A stretch of DNA of 64,000 nucleotides from Diadophis punctatus similis (GCA_023053685.1 JALIGW010000013.1:18870501-18934500), one strand, 5' to 3'; counted from the stretch's first letter, positions 46,795-59,322 are shown. A program made the numbers and translations. The notes: generated by a model not told the origin, from the sequence alone.

Positions 46795-46830
46795 GCTTTC
46801 ACTCAACATAATTTTATGTTGAGTGAAAGC
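46795..46830. repeat. Perfect 17-bp hairpin
   Basis: GCTTTCACTCAACATAA and TTATGTTGAGTGAAAGC are exact inverted copies separated by TT, directly at the 5' edge of the next LINE fragment. Confidence 0.9.
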
Positions 46831-47230
46831 CGCATACCTTCCTACGACCGGTTAGGGCCCACAGAGTTGGCCTCCTCCAGGTCCCATCGACCAAGCAATG
46901 CCGGTTGGCGGGGCCGAGGGGGAGAGCCTTCTCTGTGGGAGCTCCCTCCCTTTGGAACCAACTCCCTCCAGAGATCAGGACTATCCCCACCCTGCTGGCC
47001 TTCCGTAAAGCAATAAAAACGTGGCTCTTCCGGCAGGCGAGGTGAAAGTGAGACCAATCAGACTATATATGGGTCTCCCCTCTGGTTATGAATGCTAGAT
47101 GTTTTTTAACTTTTGTAATTTTTATTTGTTATGATTTTATATTGATAAATGGATTTGACATGTTGTGAGCCGCCCAGAGTCCCCCGGGAGTTGGGCGGCA
47201 TACAAATCTATTTAAATAAATAAATAAATT
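46831..47230 (+). mobile_element. L2-like LINE 3' end
   Basis: Encodes the usual L2-type ending (GEPSLWELPPFGTNSLQRS, then an AIKTWLF-like segment after a frame break), followed by GTTGTGAGCCGCCCAGAGTC, GGGCGGCATACAAATCT and an (AAAT)n tail. Confidence 0.7.
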
Positions 47231-47389
47231 TGGGGGTTAAAAAAAAAGAATCTAGAAATGTTTTCCCTAATAAATTAAACCAAAATGGTTGAAAATAAAT
47301 GCAAAAGATATTTTGGGCATCTATAGCTATATCACCTATACCTGTATCTCTTTTATTAGTTGCCACCTTTTAACCTAAGAGTAAGTGCT

Positions 47390-48172
47390 GTGGTTCAGAT
47401 GTGCAGATGATACCACTCTAATGGCAGAAAGGGAAGAGGAACCAAAGAGCCTCTTGAGGAGGGTGAAATTGGAGTTGGCTTGAGACTCAACATTAAAAAA
47501 CTAAGATCATGGTATCCAATCCCATCACTTCCTGGCAAATAGAAGGGGAAGAAATGAAAGCTGTGTCAGATTTTATTTTTTGGGGCTCCAATATCTCTGC
47601 AGATAGTGACTGCAGCCATGAAGTTAAAAGATGCTTGCTCTTTGGAAGAAAGCTATGAGAAACTTAGACAGCATAGTAAAAAAGCAGTGACATAACCTTG
47701 CCAACAAAGGTCCATATAGCCAAAGTTATGGTTTTCCCAGTAGTAATGTATGGCTGTGAGAGTTGGACCATAAGAAAGGCTGAGCTCTGAACAAGTGTTG
47801 CTTTCAAATTGTGGTGCTGAAAAAGACTCTTGAGAATCCCTTGGATTGCAAGAAGGTCAAATCAGTCAATCCTAGAGGAAATCAACCCTGACTGTTCTTT
47901 GGAAGGACAGATACTGAAGATGAAGCTCAAATACTTTGGTCATCTAATGAGAAGAGAGGACTCACTGGAAAAGACCCAGATGTTAGGAAAGACTGAAGGC
48001 AAAAGGAGAAGGGGATGGCAGAGAATGATATGGTTAGATAGTGTCATTGATGATGAATTTGGGCAAACTCTGGGACACAGTGATGGACGTGGGTGGGTGG
48101 GGTTGGTGTTCTAGTAGTCCATGGGGTTGTGAAGTGTTGGACATGCCTTAGTGACTGAACAACAATCAGTAC
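47390..48172 (+). mobile_element. Bov-B (RTE) LINE 3' end
   Basis: The left part has TGTGCAGATGATACCACTCT (reverse-transcriptase ADDTTL-like motif). In frame from 47830 come IPWIARRSNQSILEEINPD, ILKMKLKYFGHLMRREDS and KRRRGWQRMIWLDSV, the Bov-B C-terminus. The 3' end GACTGAACAACAATCAGT is the Bov-B tail that family 1 SINEs borrow. Several frame breaks show it is dead. Confidence 0.85.
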
Positions 48173-48649
48173 TATAGTGTTTTTCAATAGGGTTGACATT
48201 CTCATGTTCAATTTTCCACCCCACAGTACAGCCATGCTATTTTGTTAACTTTAGTTTACTTGTTAACTTGTGTTAAACCATGAAAAATGGCTGTGGACAA
48301 AAATTAGCTTGCCCTTTAAAAACAAACAATTCTCATGCAAAAAAATAAAAATTCTTCTTTAAGGTGAGAGTAGTTAAGAGCAAAACATACATACCTCTGA
48401 GCTAAAGGTTTATAGTCCTAAATTCGGTGAGGCTTACAAAACTATTTATCTGGTTTAGCAGTGGAGAGTTTATGTGCATTCGTAACCTGTCAGTACAATG
48501 TTCAACACGACTCCTAGATTAACAAAGCAATTTAAAGATGTCAGAATGTTCTATAGCAAGATGCTTTACATTTTAACCAAAATACTTCACTGAGTAACTT
48601 TTCAGGTCTCTTAGATCTATGTATGTAATTTGCAACTGTCCTGCATGGC

Positions 48650-49165
48650 ATGAAGCTGGGCTACCTATGGAACCATCTTCATCCCATTACATCAGCCCAT
48701 CACAACTGGTCAGGCAGGGAATGTTCCAGACCCCATCAGTTAAAGAATTCTGATTGGTGGAGCCTAGTAAGAGTGCCTTCTCTGCTGTTGCCCCCACTTT
48801 ATGGAATATTCTTTTCCCAGAGGTGAGGCAGGCCTCCACTCTTCGGGACTCTCTATGCCCTGCATGGGAAGCCCGGGGCAGCAGACAACCGTGGGTCTGT
48901 TTAGCCCTACGAAAGCCCTCCCTTTGCCTTTTAAGTAATTTTTTTGATTGATTGATTGATCAAACTTCTATGTTGCCCATCTTGTCCAAGGTGGTGCTAG
49001 GCAATTTAATCTCTTGCCGCCTCCTAATTTTTTAAATTTTTACAAATACTTTTTATATTCTATTTTATTGTACACTGGCAGTGACTAGAGTCCTTCTTTG
49101 CGGGAGATTGGTGGCACAGAAATGTGAAAAATAAAATAAAAATAACAAAATTAATAAAATAAAAT
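48650..49165 (+). mobile_element. L2-like LINE 3' end
   Basis: GAGTGCCTTCTCTGCTGTTG and CCCACTTTATGGAATATTCT encode the APTLWNILFPEVR segment of L2-type elements. It ends in a degenerate (AAAAT)n tail at about 49125-49165. Confidence 0.55.
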
Positions 49166-49346
49166 GCACCAGTTATTTACCTAGATGAAGCCTAAAATAG
49201 AGTCAACACATCCAAATTGGGGTCTGTGAGTGGCATAGCAAGACTTGGTTTGAGCTTCTACCCTCTACCTTGAAGTGAGTTGCATGTCATTTACATTTAT
49301 ACTAATAGAAGAGAATATTTGTAGTTCAGCGTTGAACTGTGGGTCA

Positions 49347-49563
49347 TTGGTGCTCTCTGAGCTTGGATGTTTTTTTGCAAACATTTCATTACCAAACTAT
49401 GTAACATCATCAGAAGGGAGTGGGATATGCTCTTATTGTCATATGCTACTAGTGGCTTAATATATAAGCCACTATATATATTATATTACTTTTATTAATA
49501 TATAATATTATGTTTGGTAATGCAATGTCTGCAAGAAAACTTCCAAGCTCAGAGAGCACCAAA
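49347..49563. repeat. Foldback repeat with ~50-bp arms
   Basis: TTGGTGCTCTCTGAGCTTGG... (49347-49396) is mirrored by ...CCAAGCTCAGAGAGCACCAA (to 49563), with about 115 bp between. The left arm sequence also occurs near 3140. Confidence 0.75.
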
Positions 49564-49856
49564 GACACTACAATTATGCTCATTTGAAGAACTGGGAAAT
49601 TGTCAATATTACAGCTTTTGATACCTTATTTCATCTTCTTATATGAAACTCTGTACCAATTTTCAGAGGCATTTTCTAGATTCTTAAATTAAAAACTGTT
49701 GGGGTGATCTGTAGTCATATACATCATGCTTTATAAACTCAATTATAACTTTCTTAGCTGGCTAAACCACTGCTTCTACATGTGTAAAAGTAAATATTAT
49801 TGTTGCATACCAATAAGAAAAACCTAATACCATTAAGGGGAAAATACAAGAAAACA

Positions 49857-50622
49857 CTTTTTTAAAAAATTATTTTTATTTTTCATTTTTCCAATTTACA
49901 TGTCAATAAACATTTTTAACAGTACTGTGTCATATGTTTCACTTGGTTATTTACAGTTTAGTTATTTACATTTACATTTACTTTTACATTTATTTCTATA
50001 CATCTTTATTTCTCTGTTCTAACCAATCATACAATTTATTCCAAACCTCATAAAAATCCGTTTCTTCTTTGCCTTTTATTTCCAATGTGAGCCTATACAT
50101 CTCTGCACATTCCAATATCTTATATATAATCTTGTCATCATTTGGTGTGTTTTCACGTTTCCAGTATTGAGCGTATACAATTCTTGCTGCGGTTACTATT
50201 TGTAGAATGATGTACTGAAGTTGTTTCTTTATCTTTTTGTCAATTATTCCTAATAAAAATAGTTCTGGTTTAAATTCTATTTGCTCTCCTATTATTTCTT
50301 GTATCCATCTCCTTATCCGTTCCCAATACTTTTTCGCCTTGGGACATTGCCACCACATGTGATAAAAAGTTCCTTCCTTACTTTTACACTTCCAGCAGTT
50401 TGGTTTCATGTTTATATACATTTTTGCCAATCTTGCCAGTGTTAAATGCATTTTATGTGTATAAAGCATTTTATATTGATTTTCTTTAAATGCAGTCGAC
50501 AATGTTAATTTACAATTCGTGTTCCATATTCTTTCACATTCCTCTAAATTTATATTATGGCCTATATTTTGTGCCCATGCAATCATCGAACCTTTACGAT
50601 CATTAGCTTTCAATAGCATTGA
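49857..50622 (-). mobile_element. L1 LINE ORF2 C-terminal remnant
   Basis: The minus strand encodes 207 open codons with the L1 ORF2 cysteine motif (CWKCKSKEGTFYHMWWQCP) and AKKYWERIRRWIQEIIG, ending in a stop at 49996. A short 3' UTR and an A-rich tail follow (T-rich on plus at about 49857-49890). It is 5' truncated, yet the frame is intact over this part. Confidence 0.85.
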
Positions 50623-51023
50623 TCACAAACCCTGTTCTTTACTTTGTGATCTATTTGGCAATTTGGAGATTAGCCCATTTCCTAGGAAATTAAATGCTGA
50701 AGTAATAACTTAGATTTTAGTTGTCGTATATTGCATGAATAAAGAAGAATTCTTCAGTGACAATCCCTCCGCCCTCAAAATTCAGCATTAGATCAATGCA
50801 AACAGTATGCAGATTAGGTAGGGCCATCTATAGGCTTTTTCTACAGCAAAGTTCCATAAAAATGCTATTTTGGTGTTCATGATTTATATATTAATTATAC
50901 TCTGATTGAATGCATTCATTAAATAAAACATATGAAATTGATGTATCCTGAATCTTTCCCAACTACCTTATCTGATAGCCTTTAGAGAAGTATCCATATT
51001 CTGTATTTTTATTTATACATATT
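50623..51023. other. Unassigned DNA
   Basis: No gene or repeat was recognised. Confidence 0.4.
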
Positions 51024-51512
51024 ATAGAATAGAATAGAATTCTTTATTGGCCAAGTGTGATTGGACACACAAGGAATTTGTCTTTGGTGCATATGCTCTC
51101 AGTGTACATAAAAGAAAAGATACATTTGTCAAGAATGGTTGTCATAGGGTTCAAATAAGCAATCAGGAAACAATCAATATGAATATAAATCGTAAGGATA
51201 CAAGCAACAAGTTACAGTCATACAGTCATAAGTGGGAGGAGATGGGTGATAGGAACGATGAGAAAAACTAATAGTAATAGTAATGAAGCCTTAGTGAATA
51301 GTTTGACAGTGGTGAGGGAATTATTTGTTTAGCAGAGTGATGGCGTTCGGGGAAAAACTGTTCTTGTGTCTAGTTGTCTTGGTGTGCAGTGCTCTATAGC
51401 GATGTTTTGAGGGTAGGAGTTGAAGCAATTTATGTCCAGGATGCGAGGGGACAGTAAATATTTTCACAGCCCTCTTTTTGACTCGTGCAATATTATTGCC
51501 AGATGATACAAC
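51024..51512 (-). mobile_element. CR1/L3-like LINE 3' end with (ATTCT)n tail
   Basis: Starts on plus with TAGAATAGAATAGAATTCTT, then GGCCAAGTGTGATTGGACAC and GCATATGCTCTCAGTGTACA. It ends near GCCCTCTTTTTGACTCGTGC. This is the longest uninterrupted 3' UTR of this family here. Confidence 0.78.
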
Positions 51513-51779
51513 TCCAATATATGTATTTTCATTCTTATCATACTATTCTTTAGTCCATGGATAGCTAATTTCAATAAAATGTGTACTAATAAAGGTAAAG
51601 TGGAAATACAGCAAAAATATGTTGGTTGTTACTGGCCCCAACCTCTGATTACAGAAGTTAAGTAATGACTAGTCATTTCGATAACCACTGTTCCTAGCTA
51701 TATAATTTTGGTTATAATCTTGCATTTAGACTGCAAGAGATATGTATTTGTATAGGCTGTTTAAAACCTTCTTCTAGAA

Positions 51780-51912
51780 CAGAGGTGTCAAACTGGCGGC
51801 CTGCAGGTGGATGCGTCACACGCAGGCCACACCCACCCCAGCTCCACGATGGGGAAAAATGTTGTGATATGTCACGTGATGGCAAAGTGATGCCGCGAGT
51901 TTGATACCCGTT
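51780..51912. mobile_element. hAT MITE (GGTGTCAAAC type)
   Basis: The left end CAGAGGTGTCAAACTGGCGG and the right end GCGAGTTTGATACCCGTT are inverted repeats. The perfect duplication TTCTAGAA flanks it (51772-51779 and 51913-51920). Confidence 0.82.
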
Positions 51913-51920
51913 TTCTAGAA

Positions 51921-53660
51921 CCTCTTAATCTGGCTTTCCCTGTAGAGCTTCCATGCCAAGATAGGTTGCTTAAAAGTCCTCCTAATAAATTTAAATGCCT
52001 ACCACAAGCTAGAATACTTTCTCAAAAGTTCTTTCCCCTTTATGTCTGTTTAATGCCATTTAGATGCTTAAAAATGAGCCATTGCTCTCCATAGGAAACA
52101 GGCAATTTCTTTTGGATACGGCTTTCTAAAAGGTTACAGCACTTTTAAAGTTGAACTGTTCTTTTTATACCACATTTAATTAAAGAACAGAAAGTACATA
52201 TTGTTCATCATCCTAATAGAGGTATCTATTACTCTAAAGAAAAATAAATGGAATCCAGACTTCATCAGAAGAGATTGCAGTGGGAAATCCAGTTTCATAT
52301 CTTTAAGTAAGCAGTTTGATTTTTTTTCAGCCTGCAAATATGTTTTAACCTGCTATGCTTCCATTCGTTCCATTTTTGGCAAGATTAATTCTGGCAAACT
52401 GGCACTAGTGAATACATTTCCCTGCTAATGTAAACATTTGTTAGAGCTGTCCTGTATATACATATTCCAGGAACAACATAATATTTAGAAGGCATTTTTC
52501 AGCCCCAGTGTATTAACTTGAGCCAAAGTCATTTAACTGAGGCAGAATACCACCAATGTAGAAAAATCTACTCTGGAAGAGTCATGGATATAGCAATTAT
52601 TTGTTTAAACAAATTTTATTTATAAGATGTTGCAAATTAAGTGTACTGTATCATTTTTTTAATAGAAATTCTCATTCCTCTAATTGTGATTATACAAATT
52701 TATCCATATTAAAGCAAAATAAAAACCACAACTATTCTTTCAAACCTTCATTTTTAGAGGGTTTTTTGCCAGTTAAATTCTAAGCTGCAGCAAATAACTT
52801 AGAAATAGTGGATAAGAAAGTGTAAGTTCCTCTGTCTTAAACAAGAAAAACAAATCCTTAGGAGATAAATCAGTATTGAGGTGTTGAGGATCAAGCAAAT
52901 AAATTGATACTTTGAAAGCTTTTCTATACCGGTAGGTTTCATGACAAAATAGTTGCATTACCTCTCTAAGAAGGCAAGACAGTAAATGAAGGAAGCTGTT
53001 AATTTATTATAACTGTTCATAAACGAGATAACAATGTTGCTGAAGTTCTCAAGAAACTTGGCAAATCTGCGAAAGTGAATTCTTCTGATAATATTATTAT
53101 CTTCAATTATGCCAAGATAATAAATACACCATGTGGAGCATTTTCTATAGAATTGGAAATACATGCTGTGATGTTTCTGGAAGGATAATTTTGATTAGTC
53201 ATCTTTCAATGTTTGCCTCACACATGCTCATCAGCTGCTATTGCCTTCAAAATCAGTTTAATGAGAAAGTTAATAAAAAATCATGGAATATGAAAACCAA
53301 ATTTGATCACGTCTAATTTGCCATCTGTTTCTGTGAAACCATCTGTTCAGTGTAATATTAAGATAAGATCATATTTGTGCTTTGTATTGGTCCTAGAAGT
53401 TAAGATTTTGCTCCCACATTCATTCCTCCCCCCTTCAATGCTCGGAAGGGGGAAGATCCCTGGAGTTTAGTTCAAGGTAAATATGAGTATTTTAAAGAGT
53501 ATTCCACATTAAGCTTTCTAAGAAGTTAGTCAAATCTAGTGGCAACCCCCACCCCCAATCCAAATGCAGGAAAAATATTTCAGCCCTACTTTGTAATAAT
53601 TGGAATAAATGGCAATAGCAAGAGGTAGTTGTCATTGAATTACCACAATTAAATATAGAC
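51921..53660. other. Unassigned AT-rich DNA
   Basis: No gene or repeat boundary was recognised. Confidence 0.4.
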
Positions 53661-53668
53661 ATATAAGG

Positions 53669-53802
53669 CAGGGGTGTCAAACTCACGTTGTCAAGGCGGC
53701 GTCACGTGACATATTGGGACTTTCCCCCCCTTTGCTAAACCAGGCGTGGGTGTGGCCAGTGTGTGACACATCCGGCCCATGGGCCGGAAGTTTGACAGCC
53801 CT
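53669..53802. mobile_element. hAT MITE (GGTGTCAAAC type), second copy
   Basis: CAGGGGTGTCAAACTCACG and GGAAGTTTGACAGCCCTG are inverted repeats. ATATAAGG (53661-53668) and TTATAAGG (53803-53810) match at 7 of 8. Confidence 0.85.
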
Positions 53803-53915
53803 GTTATAAGGTAATCACTAGGTTGATGCATTGAATCTATTGCAGGATTAAACCTTCCAGTCTATGAGTAAATATAAGTTAGATTACATGTGAAAGTTAT
53901 GCCCCAATTCAAAGA

Positions 53916-54110
53916 ACAAAATTTTATTCAAAAAGTTTTATTGTACAAAGTACAAACATTTTTCTCTTTTCTCCCCCCCTTCCCCTCCAAACCCCTCCCC
54001 ACCCCCCTTACCCTCCCCTCCTCCCTTCCACCCACCCCCTCAGACTTCCCAGAAAAAGCACAGGGTGTAATGTTTAGTAAACATAAAATTAAAATATACT
54101 AACAAATTAT
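53916..54110 (-). mobile_element. L1-like 3' UTR with G-rich tract
   Basis: TTTATTCAAAAAGTTTTATT on plus looks like a reversed A-rich end. It is followed by a long polypyrimidine stretch (about 53962-54050) that on the minus strand is a run of G-tracts, as found in L1 3' UTRs. There is no coding part to prove the family. Confidence 0.4.
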
Positions 54111-54767
54111 TAATTTCAAAATTTCCTCTAGTTCTTTAACTCCTTGTTACTCAAAAACCTTTTAAACATAATCTAAAAAAATAAACATCCATCATTAATA
54201 GACTAACATTCCCATATATCAAATTCTTAATTTCACAATTATTCTAAATCTTTAATTCCGTATAACTCAAAGTCTTTTTTTAAAATTTTTTTTTAACATA
54301 TATCATCTCTAATCCATTCCATTATATTTCTATCAGTTAAATAATCTTTAAAATATAATAATAAAAAGGAAAAGTCTCGGCCAGATGCACAAAAATCATT
54401 GTTAAGTACAGTATATATTAATATGTATTCCATGTGTTACTCTGTATTCCATGTATTGCTGACCTTTACTTGATAAGGAAATTCAAGACATACGATAGAT
54501 TTTAAAAGTCAGAGTGAATATCTCACAAACTTCAGCTGTATTCTCTAACCTTAAAAAAAAAATCAGAGTTTTTGTGATAAATAACCTTTCATCCGAGGCA
54601 GAATTTCAGCTCAATTTTCTCCAAACAACCATATGAATAGAAGATTATATCTGTTACCAGCATTATAAACTAACTGGTATTTCTTTCACTAATACAAGCT
54701 GTTTTCACATTCCCAAATAATTAAGCCACTAAGGTTTTTCAATTGTCCTTCACTTTGTATTTCATTA
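54111..54767. other. Unassigned AT-rich DNA
   Basis: Possibly a further part of the L1-like element; nothing diagnostic was seen. Confidence 0.35.
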
Positions 54768-54938
54768 ATCAGTGGAACAACTTGCCTCTAGAAGTTGTGA
54801 ATGCTCCAACACTGGAAGTTTTTAAGAAGAGATTTCACAACCATTTGTCTGAAATGGTATAGGGTTTCCCGTCTGAGCAGGGGGTTGGACTAGAAGACCT
54901 CCAAGGTCCCTTCCAATTCTGTTATTCTATTCATTCAC
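54768..54938 (+). mobile_element. CR1 LINE 3' end
   Basis: GTGGAACAACTTGCCTCTAG, AACACTGGAAGTTTTTAAGA and GGTCCCTTCCAATTCTGTTA mark the CR1 end, with an ATTCTATTC tail. Confidence 0.8.
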
Positions 54939-55109
54939 CTATGGATTGCCTTTTAAGTAACAAATATTCTTGTTTTAAGTATCAGATATTCTTAAATATA
55001 TTTCTCTGGAAAGAAATCAGTTCTGTTCTCAAAAGACATCCCTAGCAATTCCACAAAAGCATAGTTAATTTTTCTCTTGAATCCCATATCAAATGAAGAC
55101 AAGAAAATC

Positions 55110-55886
55110 TTAGTAATGATGACCCTCACTCTGTCAAAGACCTTGGAATACTCATATCAAATGACCTAAATGCCAAAGCCCACTGCAACAACATCGCCAA
55201 AAAGGCTTCAAGAGTTGTTAACCTAACCTTACATAGCTTCTTTTCCGGTAATATCAAACTACTAACCAGAGCATACAAAACATTCGCCAGACCAATCCTT
55301 GAATACAGCTCATCTGTCTGGAACCCACACCGCATATCGGACATAAAGACATTAGAAAGTGTCCAGAGATACTTTACGGGAAGAGCCCTCTACTCCTCTA
55401 CTTGCAACAGAATACCTTACGCAACCAGACTTGAAATCCTAGGCTTAGAAAGCTTAGAACTACGTTGCCTTCAGCACGACCTAAACATAGTTCATAAAAT
55501 TATCTGCTACAACATCCTTCCTGTCAATGACTACTTCAGCTTCAACCACAACAATACACGAGCACACAACAGATACAAACTCACAGTGAACTGCTCCAAA
55601 CTTGACTGTAGAAAATACGACTTTAGCAACAGAGTGGTTAATGCCTGGAACTCACTACCTGACTCTGTGGTTTCGTCACCAAACCCCCAAAACTTTACCC
55701 TTAGACTGTCCACTGTTGACCTCACCCGATTCCTAAGAGGTCAGTAAGGGGCGTGCATAAGTGCACCGGTGTGCCTACCATCCTTGTCCTAATGTTCCCT
55801 CTTATCAGTACCCATCTTATGTATATAAACAATGTTATATCTATGTATATTACCAATATGTACTTGACAAATAAATAAATAAAAAA
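55110..55886 (+). mobile_element. AAAT-tailed CR1-like LINE, 5' truncated
   Basis: Encodes KDLGILISNDLNAKAHC, then TRAYKTFARPILEYSSSVW and LEILGLESLELRCL. It continues to WNSLPDSVVSSPNPQNF and FLRGQ, then stop, a GGGGCGTGCATAAG 3' UTR and an AAAT tail. The reading is nearly unbroken. Confidence 0.82.
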
Positions 55887-56380
55887 TGTGGATGGTTTCA
55901 GGGGAGTGGAGTTTTGGAGTTCATATAGGAGTGAAAATCAGTCGTATGTAAAAAAAAGAGAGTAGAATTTTCCTATTTAAAAATAAGTCTTGAATGGAAG
56001 AAGTCAGAGGACAAATCCTGGTTATCTTTGATAAGGATTTTACTCCTCTAGTTTTAGCTGCTAGCTTTCTTCTTTGAAGATGCAGAGTATTAGCTTTAAT
56101 TGAAAGTTTCTTGTGTTTCCTTATGCCTTATTTCCTCTTTTCTCCTTCCAATCTGCCTGGACTATACTGGGAAGTAAGATGTACACATATATACAGCAAA
56201 TAGAAAATCTGTTGCCAGAAAATTGACTGAGGTGAACCACTATTACAAAAAAGGTGCTGCATATACTGCCACACCCAATCTACTACAAATGACTGATTAG
56301 TGACTGTAGAAGTATATGCCTTCTTGGCTATATCCTCATTATTTAGAATTTATCAAAACATCAACCTGAGTATTCCAAAG
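55887..56380. other. Unassigned DNA
   Basis: No gene was recognised. Confidence 0.4.
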
Positions 56381-56489
56381 GCGCTTTTTCAAGAGGAACT
56401 GGACTTTCTGAGCTGAAGAAGCTTCTTGTATGAGAAATGAAATGTTTTCAAAGAAAAACCAGAAAGTCCAGTTGCCTCTTGAGAAAGCA
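56381..56489. repeat. Foldback repeat with ~30-bp arms
   Basis: CAAGAGGAACTGGACTTTCTG (to 56410) pairs with CAGAAAGTCCAGTTGCCTCTTG (from 56460), and the pairing extends outward as GCGCTTTTT/GAGAAAGCAC. The phrase CATAGACATCAACCTGAGTA just after it (about 56528) recurs at about 56921 inside family B copy 4. Confidence 0.75.
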
Positions 56490-56642
56490 CTTTTGGGACA
56501 ACCATGACCTGGATGACTGAGAATTTCCATAGACATCAACCTGAGTATCCAGGAACATGAAAATGTAAAATCTCACATACTGTAAGCACAGTATGAGTTT
56601 ACTCTGCACGGCGTGAACACACGTGCACACACACATACAGAC

Positions 56643-57300
56643 CAGTGGTGGGTTCCTACCAGTGCGGTCCACTCTATAGCACCGGTAGTGGCCCGCTGGT
56701 GATGTCACAGTACCGGTGCGGTCAGTTACCGGTGCCTGGGCGCCGCCATTTAAAAAAATTTTTTTTACATTTAAATTTTTTTTTCTTCTGCTCATGCCCA
56801 GAAGCCGAGCTTCCGACACTGCGCATGCACTGCCTTCCTACCCCACAGTGAGTCCAAGCAGGGGAGGATGGCTGAGGGAGCACATGAGATGCTGAAAGAA
56901 CGGGCTGCAGGAGAATTTCCATAGACATCAACCTGAGTATCCATTCCCCTCCCTTCAGCAGTCCGAGAAGCCACGAACGAACGGTGATGATCCTAGGCAT
57001 TTTCGCACATTTGACGCTTCTTGAGCTGCTGAGGGGAGGGGGAAAGGGCGGCAGGAGCCTAGGATCATCAAATGGGGAGAAGCATTCAGGCCGGACAGAG
57101 CCTCCTAGAAGAACTGCTGCCGCGGTCTTGCTGCTCCCGCTGCGGGGGCCTGCGTTGTGGGTGGGCAATGCCCCCCCGCTTCTCTGGCCGTGCCAAGCTC
57201 CCGAGGCCCACGCCCACCCAGTCACAAGGCTGACAAGCCACACCCACAAAATAAGCCACGCCCACAGAGTGGTAGTTAAAAAATTAGGAACCCGCCCCTG
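56643..57300. mobile_element. Family B hAT-like element, longest copy 4
   Basis: Ends CAGTGGTGGGTTCCTACC and TTAGGAACCCGCCCCTG. The perfect 8-bp duplication ATACAGAC flanks it (56635-56642 and 57301-57308). At 658 bp it is the longest copy. The inside includes a GC-rich segment, an ACTGCGCATGCACTG word and a copied piece of the neighbouring foldback repeat. No transposase was recognised. Confidence 0.88.
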
Positions 57301-57308
57301 ATACAGAC

Positions 57309-58451
57309 ACACACACAAAAACAACATTAGAGTTTCAGAGAGTCAAAATGCAAATTACAACACAAAGTGATTTGATTAGGAGACATCTTGTGATCAGCCC
57401 TTCATGCTATATGGGTGGACGGATGCTGCTGTTATTGGTGTCACTACTTTGACCAAAAACCATACACATTTTTCAGTCTGCTTCTTGATATTTATTTATT
57501 CGATTTCTATAGCCGCCCAGTTCAACCACGTGATATAATATTACAGATAAAGATAGCATTTGACAAAACTACTTGTTCATCCATACTAATTATTGCATTT
57601 CTTTTTGCATTGTATCTTATTTTTAAGAACTTGCCATTCACATTTGCTAAAATCCAGAAATTAAAATTGGGTAGACCATTAAAGGACATACCGGGAGATG
57701 GGCAGCCTATAAGATCAAACAAATAAATAAATAAATAAATAAATTGATTCCAGAATCATAGGATTATAATAGGGTTTCAGGTTCCCTGGCCAGTGCAGGA
57801 ATCCTCACATCATTTTCGGCAAATGGCTGGCACTCACAACTTGGCCTGGTCTATTGCTTAATAGCTATCACAATCAGAACATTTGTCTTTAGTTTAACTT
57901 TGGATCTCTCATTCTAAAGCTTTTACCCATTAATTCTTTTTTTTTCTGCAGGTGCAAGAGAGAATGAACCTATTTCTTCTTTGTTATATCCTTTCATGTA
58001 TGCGAAGACTTGTTTCATGTATGCTCTCTTGTTTTTCTTTATTCTTCTCAAATCCAAGATTGTCAGTGTGGCTGAAAGATCTGTTTATGTATTAAAGAAT
58101 CTCTTGCAACAAGGAGGGAGGGAACTATTTGTAAATATTTTTGATTGCAATTTTATACATTTAAAAAACCCATTAGAGAGATTTATTTTGAAGTGGTTTG
58201 AACCATGCATATTTGCGTTTGTATGTTTCTTAGTATCTTCTGTTTTTGTAATAGATTAGAATGTTGCTTCATTTTCAAATCACCAAATTGCCAAAATGTG
58301 CAAAACGCTTGAACAGCATGGAAAAAATTAGAACTTTTAAAAAATTAAAATGTGGGAGACAAATTAATAGTAGATTTATTCATCCATAAGGATGGATAAC
58401 AACATAGCTCTTGGCTTTGAATCCATTAAAATTTAGTGCCCTGTGTCACGG

Positions 58452-58452
<1 letters not shown>
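57309..58452. other. Unassigned DNA with a decayed L2-like piece
   Basis: About 57660-57745 ends AGATGGGCAGCCTATAAGAT followed by (AAAT)n, like an L2 end. Nothing else was recognised. Confidence 0.4.

Positions 58453-58541
<89 letters not shown>
58453..58541. repeat. (CA)n-(GA)n compound microsatellite
   Basis: About 23 CA units run directly into about 21 GA units. Confidence 0.95.
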
Positions 58542-58545
<4 letters not shown>

Positions 58546-59322
58546 TACATGTAATATTCAGATAAGAGCAAAACAATTGTAAAACGTTTGCTTGTTGAGA
58601 AGATAATAATTGAATCTTTTCAAGCAATGCTTAGTCATAAGGTGACTTAATTCAGGCAAAGCACCTCAATATACCACCATCTAGTGGCAGCACAAAATTG
58701 TTACATTCAGGCATCAAAAGTGTGTGTTACACAGAAAGTCATCTCTAAGTGTAAAGATAGATAATACCTGAACATTGTGCCAGGTCTGCCCATTAAACAA
58801 ATTTGATTTCTGTTTGTCTCACTGACTCTTCTATTGATGAAAGTTCTGCAACTTTGGGTGACCCTTGCATTCTACCAGCAGGAAAATCTGAGCTGCCTGT
58901 GGGAATATTTGTATGCATAAGCACATAGGTGCAAAGGTACTTCAATAGCTGCTTCAAAAAAGATGCATCTTCATCTGGCTGAGTCATTTTGTAGGAGGAA
59001 AACTGAGGAAGATAATCACAAGGCCTTGACAGAAAGAAGACATGGTGCTGATCAAATCGAGCTCGGTGTTGGCCTTCTGCTGGAGAAAAATACGGTAGCA
59101 ATTTAGGGCTGGGGAATAAAGTATTTGTCCAAATTAAATTAAATTGCTGTTTATTTTTGTGCTCACTTCTTTTCAGCAAACGACCATTCCATGTTCCTGC
59201 AAAATAAATATCATGTCATGGGGTAATTAGAAAGAACTTAACGGAATATGGGAGGATCCTATCATATTCCTATTCGGCTGTAAAAGATCCCAATGACATG
59301 AGTTGGGCTTACATATTCATTC
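58542..59322. other. Unassigned DNA
   Basis: No gene or repeat boundary was recognised. Confidence 0.4.
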
